Assembly: GCA_023853785.1 (NCBI GenBank)
Contig: JAJIRX010000622.1
Location: 620,001 to 684,000 of the forward strand
Direction of reading: 5' to 3'
From: Psilocybe azurescens
Lineage: Eukaryota; Basidiomycota; Agaricomycetes; Agaricales; Agrocybaceae
Length of the DNA: 64,000 nucleotides
The notes beneath the pieces were generated by a model that was given only the letters and a program-made list of their open reading frames with translations, was not told where the DNA came from and made no database searches. This document shows, piece by piece, positions 50,050-60,335 of this stretch (positions within the stretch are counted from its first letter, which is position 1; every line of letters starts with the position of its first letter). The translations under genes and the position numbers were made by a program.

Positions 50050-52498
50050 ATGGCTATACATTCTTCGCTTTTCGATCTCTTTATCTTTGTCGCATTCTCA
50101 ATTGTTTGTTGTGCTCTAGCGGCACCGGCCGGGACTATAGACATTAAACTGAAAACTGGGGTATTCCGTGGCGTAACACAACCTAATGGCACAGACAGGT
50201 TTCTAGGGATACCTTTCGCCCATCCCCCTATAGGAGGCCTTCGCTTCAAAGCACCTATCGCCATAACCACACCGTCAATAGCAATTCACGATGCATCTGC
50301 GTTTGGAAATGCATGTCCTCAGCTTCCCGACCCCACCATTGATCTAGGTGCCCCGGTTGCGGAGGATTGCCTATTTTTGAATGTATGACAAATCACCATG
50401 ATTTTACTAGACAACAACATTGACGGTATGGATAGGTCTTCCGACCTCCGAATCTCAAAAGCGACGCCAAACTTCCCGTACTATTCTGGATACACGTAGG
50501 CGGCTCTCCTGGGATATGACATGACATTGACTCATTTTATCCAAGCCAGGGGCATTCACATCAGAGTCGGTCTCGAATTGCTTCTATAAGACTCCCAGTT
50601 GATAACAAGAAAACGTAGTTCTGCATCGGATCCACTTTTTGATCCAACGGGTAAGTTTTGACCGTATTGCATGTCTGAAGTGAATGAAGAATAAAAGTTA
50701 CTTGAACATAGGCATTATACAGAGAAGTATCGACATTGGAAAGCCGATCATTTTTGTATCGACGTGAGTAGCTTTCATTCAACTTCATTGAGCTGGAACA
50801 TTGATAAGTTGACCGTTTATCAAGTAATTATCGACTCAATACCTTTGGCTTCGTCAGTTGCTTTGCTTGACTCCTGCATTTTAAATGCAAACTTATGAAA
50901 TCCGCCTTTGGATAGTTAGCTAGCTCTAGCGTGCCAGCAGAGGACCTAAACGCAGGCCTGCATGATCAAAGGATTGCTCTTGAATTCGTGCAAGACAACA
51001 TTGAAGCCTTCGGTGGAGACCCAAATAAAGTATGTCCACATACCGAGATGAAGTTCTTACGCTATCGCATATCTCATGCAACTTCATTTTGCTGGTAGGT
51101 AACCATTTGGGGACAAGTAAGTAGAATTTGTGATATCCTCTTGTGGTTCAATGTGCCTAACATGATTCTCACTTAGTCTGCAGGCGCTGGAAGCGTTCAA
51201 GCGCACTTTGTGTACCCGTCTGAAAGGGCGCTTTTCCGAGCCGGCATTGCGGATTCAGCCACGGGTCCCTTGTAAGCTACAGACAATAGACCATGATAAC
51301 CATCATTGATCTATCTTGGTACAGTAAAAATTCCCCAGACGTCAGCACTTTCGATAAACCCGGAAAACCATTTGCTCGACTTCTCGCAGCTACCGGATGC
51401 GCTTCCGGTAAAACTGCTGTGTCTTGCTTACAGAAAGTACCGTTCAAGGCAAGTAGAACATCGTTATGCTTGCTTCTTAATAGGCTCACTGCTCTAAAAA
51501 GACCCTTATGAATATCAGTAACACCATGATTAACGAGACTCTGAATAATCAATTATGGCAACCTGCCGTCGGTCCAAAGGGAAGTTTCGTCCCCGAACGA
51601 GCATCCGAGAAAATGAGATCGGGTGACTTCCTACATCTCCCTTATATAGGAGGAACGAATGTACGTTACTTTTCTTTCTCGATCTCATAGTCTAATCACA
51701 ATGATGTACAGGTGAATGAAGGAACGTTTTTCACTCCTTCGTTACTCAATGAAGGACTGTCTGGCGCAGCAGAAGTAGACGCATTCAAGAATTTCATTGG
51801 CCACTTGGTTATTGATAATAGCACACTGACCGACGATGTCGTTAATGAGTTTATCTCACTGTTCCCAGCCAACGATCCTTCCAATGGGGCACCCTTCAAC
51901 ACCGGGGATTCGCTGTTTGACAGAGCTTCTGCCTGGTATACCGATCAGATGTTCTTGTCGGCGAGAAGATTCTTCTTCCAGCACGCATCCGCTCTTCAGC
52001 CCATGTTTGCTTACTATTACGGTGAACTTATTCCAGGAAATGATATAACTCGCGGAGGTGAGTTTCTCTGTGGTATTTTCAGAGCTCATCTCAACAATCT
52101 TTCTATATAGTCACCCACCAGTTAGAGTTGGAGCTATTATTTGGGCCCCTTCCACCTGTAGCAGAGGTTGAAACAGACTTCGCCAATACATTCAGGGACT
52201 TTTATATAAATTTTGTCAATGATCTCAATCCCGGTGGTGAGATTGATATTTTTAATATGCTCATTAACAGCCATTAATCAAATTTCAACATGTAGCTGAC
52301 TGGCTTCAGTTCACTCCAACCTCTCCTCGGGTCTTGCAGCTTATTCGAAACAATATCACAATGATCCCAGATAGTCTGTATCATTTTATTTGACCTTGCA
52401 GCAGTGAATCAAACTGACGACTCCTGTTTCCAGCATTCGACTTGCGAAAGACTGATTTCAGTAATTCTGCGAAGGTGCTAAATGAGTTCCAGAAGTAA
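50050..52498 (+). CDS. Secreted type-B carboxylesterase/lipase 1
   Basis: ATG 50050, signal peptide ([20 protein letters not shown] then CALAAP). About 14 exons encode the alpha/beta-hydrolase fold of the carboxylesterase type-B family: [30 protein letters not shown], the nucleophile motif GQSAGAGS (an intron falls just before the serine), acidic residue in TNVNEGTFF and histidine in [11 protein letters not shown]. The last exons end [20 protein letters not shown], stop at 52498. Such enzymes hydrolyse lipid or aryl esters outside the cell. The oxyanion-hole segment reads H-P-G-A-F instead of H-G-G-A-F. One intron (51449-51501) uses a GC donor. Splicing around 50570-50640 is uncertain. Divergent from D and tandem to carboxylesterase 2. 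Confidence 0.82.
51449..51501 (+). other. GC-AG intron in carboxylesterase 1
   Basis: Donor TTCAAG|GCAAGT, acceptor AAAAAG. It joins VPFK to TLMNISN in frame; a GT two bases further downstream gives an immediate stop. The same position in the paralogue (56213) has CAG|GCGAGT. Confidence 0.7.
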
Positions 52499-52888
52499 AT
52501 TGGCAGAGACGTTTTCCGTCACGACTAAGACAAGCAGACTGAGCGAGACGTGCAAGAAATTCAGCTTTAGATGCGAACGATATAGATAGTAAAACTTTTA
52601 AGAAAGACTTGAAGATTCAGAGCGCAACCAAAGCCAAACCAAAGCACAGCTCTTGTTTGCTGCTGAGCTATGGCACATTGCGTGACTGAGTGACTGAAAC
52701 TTGGTTTGCCGGCTCTCGGCACACACACTCTCGCTACTCGTGATGACAAATGGTCGAATTTTTTCTTCTGCCTCCATCAACACATACTCTAAAGCCTGTC
52801 TAGCAGTGTGTTTTATTCAACAGGCTATACAACCTGCTTGCAGGAATATTAAGACTCAAGTTTTTATGCTCCGTGCTCAGCCTCGAAA
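52499..52888. other. Intergenic 3' of carboxylesterase 1
   Basis: No gene seen; short ORFs only. It ends at the start of the broken orphan copy C. Confidence 0.5.
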
Positions 52889-53528
52889 ATGGGCGATTTG
52901 AGCACGAGCCAGTCTCTCTGTTCACCACCGCTCGTGTTACCAGTTACGAGCACCCCGACCAACAATTCTGTCAGTTGAGACACGTTCAGAAGGCTGCCAT
53001 CGGAGATCCAGTCTCAGCATGCTATGGTGAGTGTTCGAAGTTATTTGACTGCCTTGTAAGGAAACACTAACCGTCATTTATTTCCATGTTTTTGCTAGCA
53101 TTACAATTTCTTAACTGCCAGTACCCTTGCTATGAGGCAATATGCGCCGTACTGTGCACCAAAAATGAGTGGATCCCGGCGCTTGAAATTACCAATACCC
53201 CACATTCAATGGACTTGCCATCTACAAGGACATCATGGATCTCGTCAACTTCTTGGCCACAAAGTGTTCAAATCAAGGCCGATCATCTCTAGGACTCGGT
53301 AAACCACTACATGTCGACTCTTCGCCTCTTTTGAATTACGAACAAAACGTCGAGGAATCAGAAATTGTGCCTTTGTCATCCGACTGTCTTCAAGGCACTG
53401 CAAATGCCCTAGAACACAGGGAATACTGGAATTCCCAAGGAACGTTTGCAAAACATCGGCTGACGTGTTTGACTTCCAGGCCAAGCTCTCAAGGGAGACA
53501 GTATACCATGTTCAAGTCGTTGGATTAA
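52889..53528 (+). pseudogene. Broken copy C of the orphan A/B family (5' part only)
   Basis: Reads MGDLSTSQSLCSPPLVLP from ATG 52889, matching the start of A, then an in-frame TGA where A has CGA (before DTFRRLP). The intron at A's first intron position is kept (53027-53098, GTGAGT...TTTGCTAG). The second exon follows A (YNF, ICAVLCTKNEWIPAL, DIMDLVNFL) but needs one extra base near 53135. Later parts match A's repeat unit (PLSSDCLQGTANALE; TSADVFDFQAKLS) in shifted frames and stop at GLM. The whole second half is missing. No kinase remnant was found beside it. Confidence 0.75.
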
Positions 53529-53655
53529 TGGAAAGTACTTCCAGTAGTCCTGAAAGGCAGGGACACCGTGCTCGTAGGGGTCAACCTCAACAATGCCATT
53601 CAACTTCAGATAAGGAATTCTGTCAATGAGATCATCTGATGTAGCTAATCTCGAT

Positions 53656-54125
53656 CTATCTATCGCATTCTGGTTGCCGTTCTTCGACCAGCAGATCCTC
53701 AAAGATAGATTCATGACTCTGGGAGATTTCTGTGCTGCCCATACTGAGGCGATCACCATGATCCAGAAGCATTGATGATATGTCCATCGGTTGGCAGAGT
53801 CTTTCGGAAGGCTTGAATGCTGAGAGACCTTGCGAAAGTATGTTTAATCTATGTCGACCAAAGTGTCCCTTTTCTTGTCTACTGCGGCCTTTGCCTGGGC
53901 TTTCATTGCATTCATGGTGGTAACCCCTGGGTCGGAATGCGGTGTGGAATGTGGATGCGCTCACTAATGCTAACTTTTTTCCTTCTATGTGGTTAGCACC
54001 CGGCATCCTGATAGAAATATCATACTTTAATATTGGCAGTGGGTGGACCAGACGCGCATCGCAACGGTTTCGAGCGCGTTCGGTATCAATAGATGTCAAT
54101 AACGCGTCGACGCGTCTACAATTAT
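53656..54125 (-). pseudogene. Internally deleted copy of gene D
   Basis: Minus-strand reading RQEKGHFGRHRLNILSQGLS...RLCQPMDISS continues directly into LDHGDRLSMGSTEISQ and ERQPECDR. In full-length D these two parts are about 1.25 kb apart. Most of exon 1, the intron and the front of exon 2 have been deleted, and the sequence after ECDR is also lost. A 4-nt length difference near the start codon also changes the upstream frame. The neighbouring promoter and esterase are intact, so the deletion removed only D function. Confidence 0.7.
54102..54115. promoter_or_regulatory. Palindromic double MCB-like element, second copy
   Basis: Identical to 49422-49435 and in the same relative place upstream of the deleted D copy. 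Confidence 0.4.
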
Positions 54126-54710
54126 AGCTTTGAGCTCTTGACCACATAATGACCCCGTACCTTAAACGTGGTCCCACATATTTGAGCACTTGAAAGAGCC
54201 CGTTCAATTCAATGATCCAACTATACATAACCATGAGGCTTAGCAATCGTAATTTCCATGACAAGAACGCACGATATGTACAAGATATGTCTATTAATTT
54301 GGATTTTACAACAAAAGCAAACACCAATCGGTGTTTCTTTCTCCCATGATCCCCACGCCAAACTTGAAATTCCAGCACGAACTTCCATCCGCGGTTCTCA
54401 CCGTGGATAGGACGGCAAAAAGAACATAATAATATCTTTATCAACCCATCGCACAGGAACGACCTTGTAAGAGATAGGATTATACATGTAAAGCACCCTC
54501 TTTTTCTCTTGCGATATAAATTTGTCACTGACGAGTTCCCACACGACGACGTCAAACTCTTGCGCATGGTCGCTTTTTTTCTTATCTGCTACACATTTCA
54601 GGTCGGTGATTAATGGTTTGTACCACTATGTAAACTCACGGTCCGCCCCAAAGTGGCCACGAGACCTGATACTTTAGTTCCAACATCACCCCAACCTGAT
54701 TGTCTTCTAG

Positions 54711-54718
54711 TATAAAGG
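54711..54718 (+). promoter_or_regulatory. TATA box of carboxylesterase 2
   Basis: TATAAAGG, 74 nt before ATG 54785, the same spacing as in the paralogue. Confidence 0.6.
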
Positions 54719-54784
54719 CAGCCGAGTGTTTCGATTGATGCCTCGGTATCTTACAATACCATTTCAAGGTTTTCGGACATTTCT

Positions 54785-57261
54785 ATGGCTAAACCTTCTC
54801 CATTTTACAGACTCTTTATTGCCTTCTCAAGTGTTTGTTGCGCTCTAGCTTCACCGGCACCCGGGACTGTAGATGTTAAATTGAAAACAGGGATATTCCG
54901 TGGCTTAACACAACCTAATGGCACAGACAGGTTTCTAGGGATCCCTTTGCACAACCCCCTGTGGGAAATCTTCGCTTCAGGGCACCTGTCGCCATTGCCG
55001 CAACGTCCAATGTCATTCACGATGCATCTGTGTTTGGAAATGTATGTCCTCAGGCTCCCGACCCTCGCATTAATCTAGGAGGAGCCCCGGTTGCAGAAGA
55101 TTGCCTATTTTTGAATGTATGACACATTATCATGGCTCAAAGAGGACCCACAACTTTGACGATATGGATAGGTTTTCCGACCTCCGAATCTCAAAAGCAA
55201 TGCTAAACTTCCCGTACTATTCTGGATACACGTAGGCCCCTCTTCTGAAGTATGACACCATGCCTTAGTTGACTCATTTGATTCAAGGGAGGGGCGTTCA
55301 CATCAAAGTCTGTCTCAAGTTACCTCTCTTTAACCGGTTGATAACAAGAAAATTTAGTGCTGCATCGAATCCAATGTTTGATCCAACGGGTAGGTTTTGA
55401 CAATAGTTCATGTCTGGAGTGAATGACAAACGAAATTTACTTAAACATAGGCATTATACAGAGAAGTATCGACATTGGAAAGCCCATCGTTTTCGTATCG
55501 ACGTGAGTAGCTTGCATTCAACTTCAATGAGCTCGGTCATTGATATTTTGACCACTTACCAAGTAATTATCGAGTCAATACCTTCGGCTTCGTCAGCTGC
55601 TTTCCTTTTATCCCAGATTTGACATGGAAACTTACAACATTCGCATATTAATAGCTGGCTAGCTCGAGCATACCAGCAGAGGACTTAAACGCAGGCTTGC
55701 AGGATCAGAGGATTGCTCTCGAATTCGTGCAAGATAATATTGCGGCCTTTGGCGGAGACCCAAAGAAAGTATGTGTCCACACACCAGAAATGAGGTCCCT
55801 ACATTATAATAAATCTCATGCAACTTCAATTTCTCCGTAGGTAACAATTTGGGGACAGGTAAGTAGAATTTATGGCTTCTCTTGATACCTTCTTATATTT
55901 TAATATGCATTTTAATGTGCCTAATATACTCCTTGCTTAGTCTGCGGGCGCCGGAAGCGTTCAAGCGCACTTTTTGTTCCCATCTGCACGCGCGCTTTTC
56001 CGAGCTGGCATTGCCGATTCATCTACTGGGCCCTTGTAAGCTATAAACAATTGGGCACAATACGTTTTGCTGATCTATCCCGGTATAGTAAAAATTCTCC
56101 AGACGTTAGCACTTTTGATAAGCCAGGCAAACCATTTGCTCGACTTCTCGCAGCTACCGGATGCGCTGCCGGCAAGACAGCTGTATCGTGCTTACAGAAA
56201 GTACCATTCCAGGCGAGTAGAACATTGTTGTTCTTGTTTCTTGATATGCTTATCGCCTTAAAAAGACCCTTATGAATATTAGCAACACCATGATTATCGC
56301 GACTCTGAATAATCAATTATGGCAACCTGCCGTCGGTCCAAAGGGAAGCTTCTTCTCTGTTCGAGCATCCGAGAAAATGAGATCGGGTGACTTCCTACAT
56401 CTTCCTTATATTGGAGGAACGAACGTATGGTATCCCTCTTTCTCGACCTCATAATCTAATGATGGCAATGTGCAGGTGAATGAAGGAACATTTTTCACTC
56501 CTACTTTACTTAACGAAGGACTGTCTGGCGCGACAGAAGTAGACGCATTCAAGAATTTCATTGGCCACTTGGTTATTGATAATAGCACACTGACCGACGA
56601 TGTCGTTAATGAGTTTATCTCACTGTTCCCAGCCAACGATCCTTCCAATGGGGCACCCTTCAACACCGGGGATTCGCTGTTTGACAGAGCTTCTGCCTGG
56701 TATACCGATCAGATGTTCTTGTCGGCGAGAAGATTCTTCTTCCAGCACGCATCCGCTCTTCAGCCCATGTTTGCCTACTATTACGGTGAATTTATTCCAG
56801 GAAATGATATAACTCGCGGAGGTGAGTTTCTCTGTGGTATTTTCAGAGCTCATCTCAACAGTTTTTCCTACGTAGTCACCCACCAGTTAGAGTTGGAACT
56901 ATTATTTGGTCCGCTTCCACCTGTAGCAGAGGTTGAAACAGACTTCGCCAATACATTCAGGGACTTTTATATAAACTTTGTCAATGATCTCAATCCCGGT
57001 GGTAAGATTGACATTTTAATACACTCAATAACAGCCATTAATAAAATTTCAATACCTAGCTGGCTGGCCGCAGTTCACACCGACCTCTCCTCGAGTCTTG
57101 CAGCTTATTCGAAATAATATCACAATGATCCCAGATAGTCTGTATTAATTTTCTGACCCTGCAGCAGTGAATCAAACTGACGACTCCTGTTTCCAGCATT
57201 CGATTTGCAAAAGACTGATTTCAGTAATTCCGCACAGGTGCTAAATGAGTTCCAGAAGTAA
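54785..57261 (+). CDS. Secreted type-B carboxylesterase/lipase 2, one frameshift
   Basis: Tandem paralogue of carboxylesterase 1 with the same exon plan. ATG 54785, signal peptide ([20 protein letters not shown]), [20 protein letters not shown], then a break at the T run 54946-54948 (one base short), after which [12 protein letters not shown] and AEDCLFLN follow in the other frame. The oxyanion hole is canonical ([11 protein letters not shown]), the nucleophile is GQSAGAGS and the histidine region [14 protein letters not shown] donor occurs at 56213. The reading ends VLNEFQK at TAA 57259-57261; the open reading to 57117 is intron read-through. Residues encoded by 56534-56774 are identical at DNA level to the paralogue, although the 5' exons differ widely. 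Likely secreted ester hydrolase. Confidence 0.82.
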
Positions 57262-58061
57262 TTTGGTAGAGACATGTTTTGGAGCTACCAAATCGCTATC
57301 TGTTTTTCCTATCATTCCATGGCATTGGAGGGGTTTTGATCTCGCAATTGAAAGTGGTTATATTTTTTCAACATGGCTCTGAGAGATATGGTAGTGGTAG
57401 TTAAGCCACAATGGCCTAGAGGGGGCATTCGGCGGTAACTACACAGGGGTGGATGTATGAGTAAATATGAGAACAGCGGCCTTTTGTGAAGCGCGACCAT
57501 TTCCCAACCTCGTATATCTATTTGCCTACCATATTCAGATTCACGTATTTGTCCGTAAGTTGGTGTTGAGTTCCATACTTGACACTGGCTTGTTATCCTC
57601 CAAAACGCTAACACTTTGCACTAAGTAATTGGAGAAGTTGCGCATTAGATCCTGTCATACTATGCCACACTATGCCAACAATGCAGAAGAAGTCGCTAGG
57701 CTTGGGTGTCACCCGGAAGCACCAGGACTTAGGGTGTGGATTGTCGATCTGCTACCTCCAAGTGTCCGCGACCCAGTAGGATAAAGAATCCGGAAATCGG
57801 ACAAGTTAATATTGAAAGTACGACTGCCTGGACGCTGTGATTCAAACGAGACTAGAGCAGACGTAGGTAGCGAAATGATGACTTGGGACTAAGATAACGG
57901 ACAATTCGAAGTAGCAATGACGAAGACAGGCATGCGGAGATGCTTAGGAAAGACAGTGATAGCAGTCGTTGAAGCCGTATTTCAATGGAACACGATAGAT
58001 CAGACGGCGAGGAGGAATTAGAAGACTGCGGTGCCCACCGTTGGCGTGTTATACGTGTTCC
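57262..58061. other. Intergenic, probably transposon-derived
   Basis: No open gene. The last ~400 bases are more GC-rich and may be decayed gypsy gag/pol upstream of the next feature, but no zinc knuckle or protease motif was found. Confidence 0.35.
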
Positions 58062-58260
58062 AGATGAAAGTCGAGGTACCGCAGCCTCAGGCCAGGGAGG
58101 ACTTTGCGCCCGTATTCGAGAAGGCCGAGTTTGACAAGTTGCCCCCGCGACGCGCTTGGGACCATGTTATCGATTTGAAGCCTTACGCTAAAAGCGACCG
58201 AATACGGAATGTTGTAGGCAGAAGGTTGTCGAGGAGTGGTTTCGGAACGGGACCTCGATA
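58062..58260 (+). mobile_element. Ty3/gypsy retrotransposon pol scrap
   Basis: Plus-strand reading FAPVFEKAEFDKLPPRRAWD followed by HVIDLKP matches the linker just before the reverse transcriptase in fungal gypsy elements (typically FEK..FDKLP..R.WDHAIDLKP). The frame ends at TAA 58259 and none of the RT palm motifs follow. Composition is GC-richer than the flanks. A degraded fragment; no LTR pair identified. Confidence 0.6.
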
Positions 58261-58261
58261 A

Positions 58262-60335
58262 GGAAAACGAGGCACTCCACTAGAATGAACGGGCCGGACC
58301 AGGGGGCAGGGCGACAGGTAACAGCGACGATCCTCAGTGTAATCAATTAAGCAAACGGCCCTATTAGTGACGTACTCACTGATGAGCTTTACTAGAGATG
58401 ATATGGGCGCACTTTCTCTCTAGCCCCTACCCACCAGCTGGCACGCCCGTGGAAATATATACTCTGCTTTACCTTGTCAAGAGGACAGCCCAGTAACATG
58501 TTACGTGTACGAGATTGGAAGAAGAACCATGTGACTGTGGCACCACGGAAGCCGACTCCTGTGATAAAGTAGGCACGTCAGTTGGCAGTTACAGAGTGAT
58601 AAACTGGTACCATATAGGCAGCTGCTGGAATCAGGGGGATAGAAAAATGTGTGCTCTTCAAACGCTATCACGACAGAGACACCAGCAATAAAGACCTGAG
58701 GAACTCACTGGTAAACCCCACTCGCGATGCAACGTACATATACTAGTCCCAATCTTGCAGTCATCATTGCTGCCTCTGGCTGCATCGTTCCTCCAAGTAC
58801 CGTACTCGGGGGATAGTCGTGGTTAGTGCCTGTACGGCTACGCGCCTAGCCAGAGCAGGAAGTCGCATCTCGAGCCCGGCTTCGGACATCTCCCAAAAGC
58901 GTCCAAAAGCGGGAGTCGGACTCAAAAATGCATTCTCGTGTGAATGCTGCACTACATACGGCGCATCCCTTGAGCTTTTCACAAGGTTTTCAATCGCTGA
59001 TGGCAAATTTACTTTAAGACATTGGTCCGATTGCCATGATAGCATTACTTCCGCTTTATAAAATCCCGTGGGACTGCTTTACAGTGCGCAAGTCCATCAA
59101 GTTCTTCTAAACGACGCCACTGGCAGGGCCGACATTACCCTGATAAAAACAGATGGCGCACAGGCCCTTAAGCTTTTAAGATAAAAGATAAGATAACGGC
59201 CGGGCTATTGCCCCGAGATTCTAAATATGGTATACGGGGTTCTCTTTCCGGGAAAATACCCTTACCCGGCTTTTTTACCAACCTCAATGAGGTACATTGC
59301 GTACGCATGAAACCAGATCACATTTTACCGGAGGCTCATAGCCCAGAGTTGGAGAAGAGATAGAGTTGGAGAAAAGCACATGAAAAAAGCAGTTAGACTT
59401 GCAATGGCATTATGGAGTAAATATGATCACCGTCATGAATACGTGTCTTCGCCGATTGTACTGTACACAATGTTCGTTCGCTCGTAATCCTTACCACAGC
59501 CATCATATGACTGCTCGTTGACAACCGCTATGAAGATCAAATTCTGAATGAGACGTAATAAATGAGACATATGTAATGTCATTTTTTCATCCCCGGGCAG
59601 GAAGAACTTCTGCAAGACATAGTTATTAGGCTCCCTGTTCTGTTCTGCATTGAGCGCTCTGACTCACAGAGACAGTTATGCACCACATAGTTACGAAAAA
59701 TGATACATTCAACACTGTGAACTTCTCACTGACTAGAATATTCTCTCAGATATGAATATTAACGCTCTTTTACTAAGTTGGATACTCCTTCATATTCATA
59801 TACACCTGTGCTATATGGACCGAGCCCGAGCCTCAACGAGACAAGTGTTCCTACATCGGGAAATCATGTTCTCGTATTTAGAAAGTATCATGACAATCTA
59901 CAGTAGAGTAAGCTGGAGAGCGTTATCCATGTCTTGAACAATGGACTTACATACGAGAATGGACAATAGTTTAATTGAAAGATGTTGTACTGTATCTGGA
60001 AGTAGAAAATGTTGCGATCAGCTAGACCTGGGTGCCACCTCTGAGATCGTCCTCCGCAAAGAAGATTTACCGCCGATAGCGACGGAGTAAATCAGTTTAA
60101 CCAAAAAAGTCGCAGTATTCTCTGGTCTGTGCATCAATGGCAAGCTGTCCAGATACCACGTAAAACATTGTTGAACTCTTCTAAGTTTATATGCAGAAAT
60201 ATATGATCGAAATAATTATTCAGAAAGGTTCAGACAGAGTACTATATAACGCAGGCCCTTTAGCTTCCATCTTCACCACCATCCAGCCCTCAACCGCCCT
60301 TCGACATACTTTGTTAATCTTCCTCATTCGCCAGC
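58262..60335. other. Gene-poor stretch upstream of the sesquiterpene synthase
   Basis: About 2 kb without a supported gene. The part up to ~59300 may belong to the dead gypsy element (a GTAACATGTTAC palindrome at ~58492). The remainder is AT-rich and includes the synthase promoter. Confidence 0.4.
60243..60249 (+). promoter_or_regulatory. TATA box of the sesquiterpene synthase
   Basis: TATATAA, 93 nt upstream of ATG 60336. Confidence 0.5.

Noticed and set aside
57010..57117. Apparent C-terminal extension of carboxylesterase 2 from the open frame
   Set aside because: It is intron read-through; the conserved GTAAGATT donor and CTAG acceptor join to the same [14 protein letters not shown] exon as in the paralogue.
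58262..59300. Possible LTRs around the gypsy scrap
   Set aside because: No pair of long direct repeats bounded by TG...CA and a target duplication could be found by eye.
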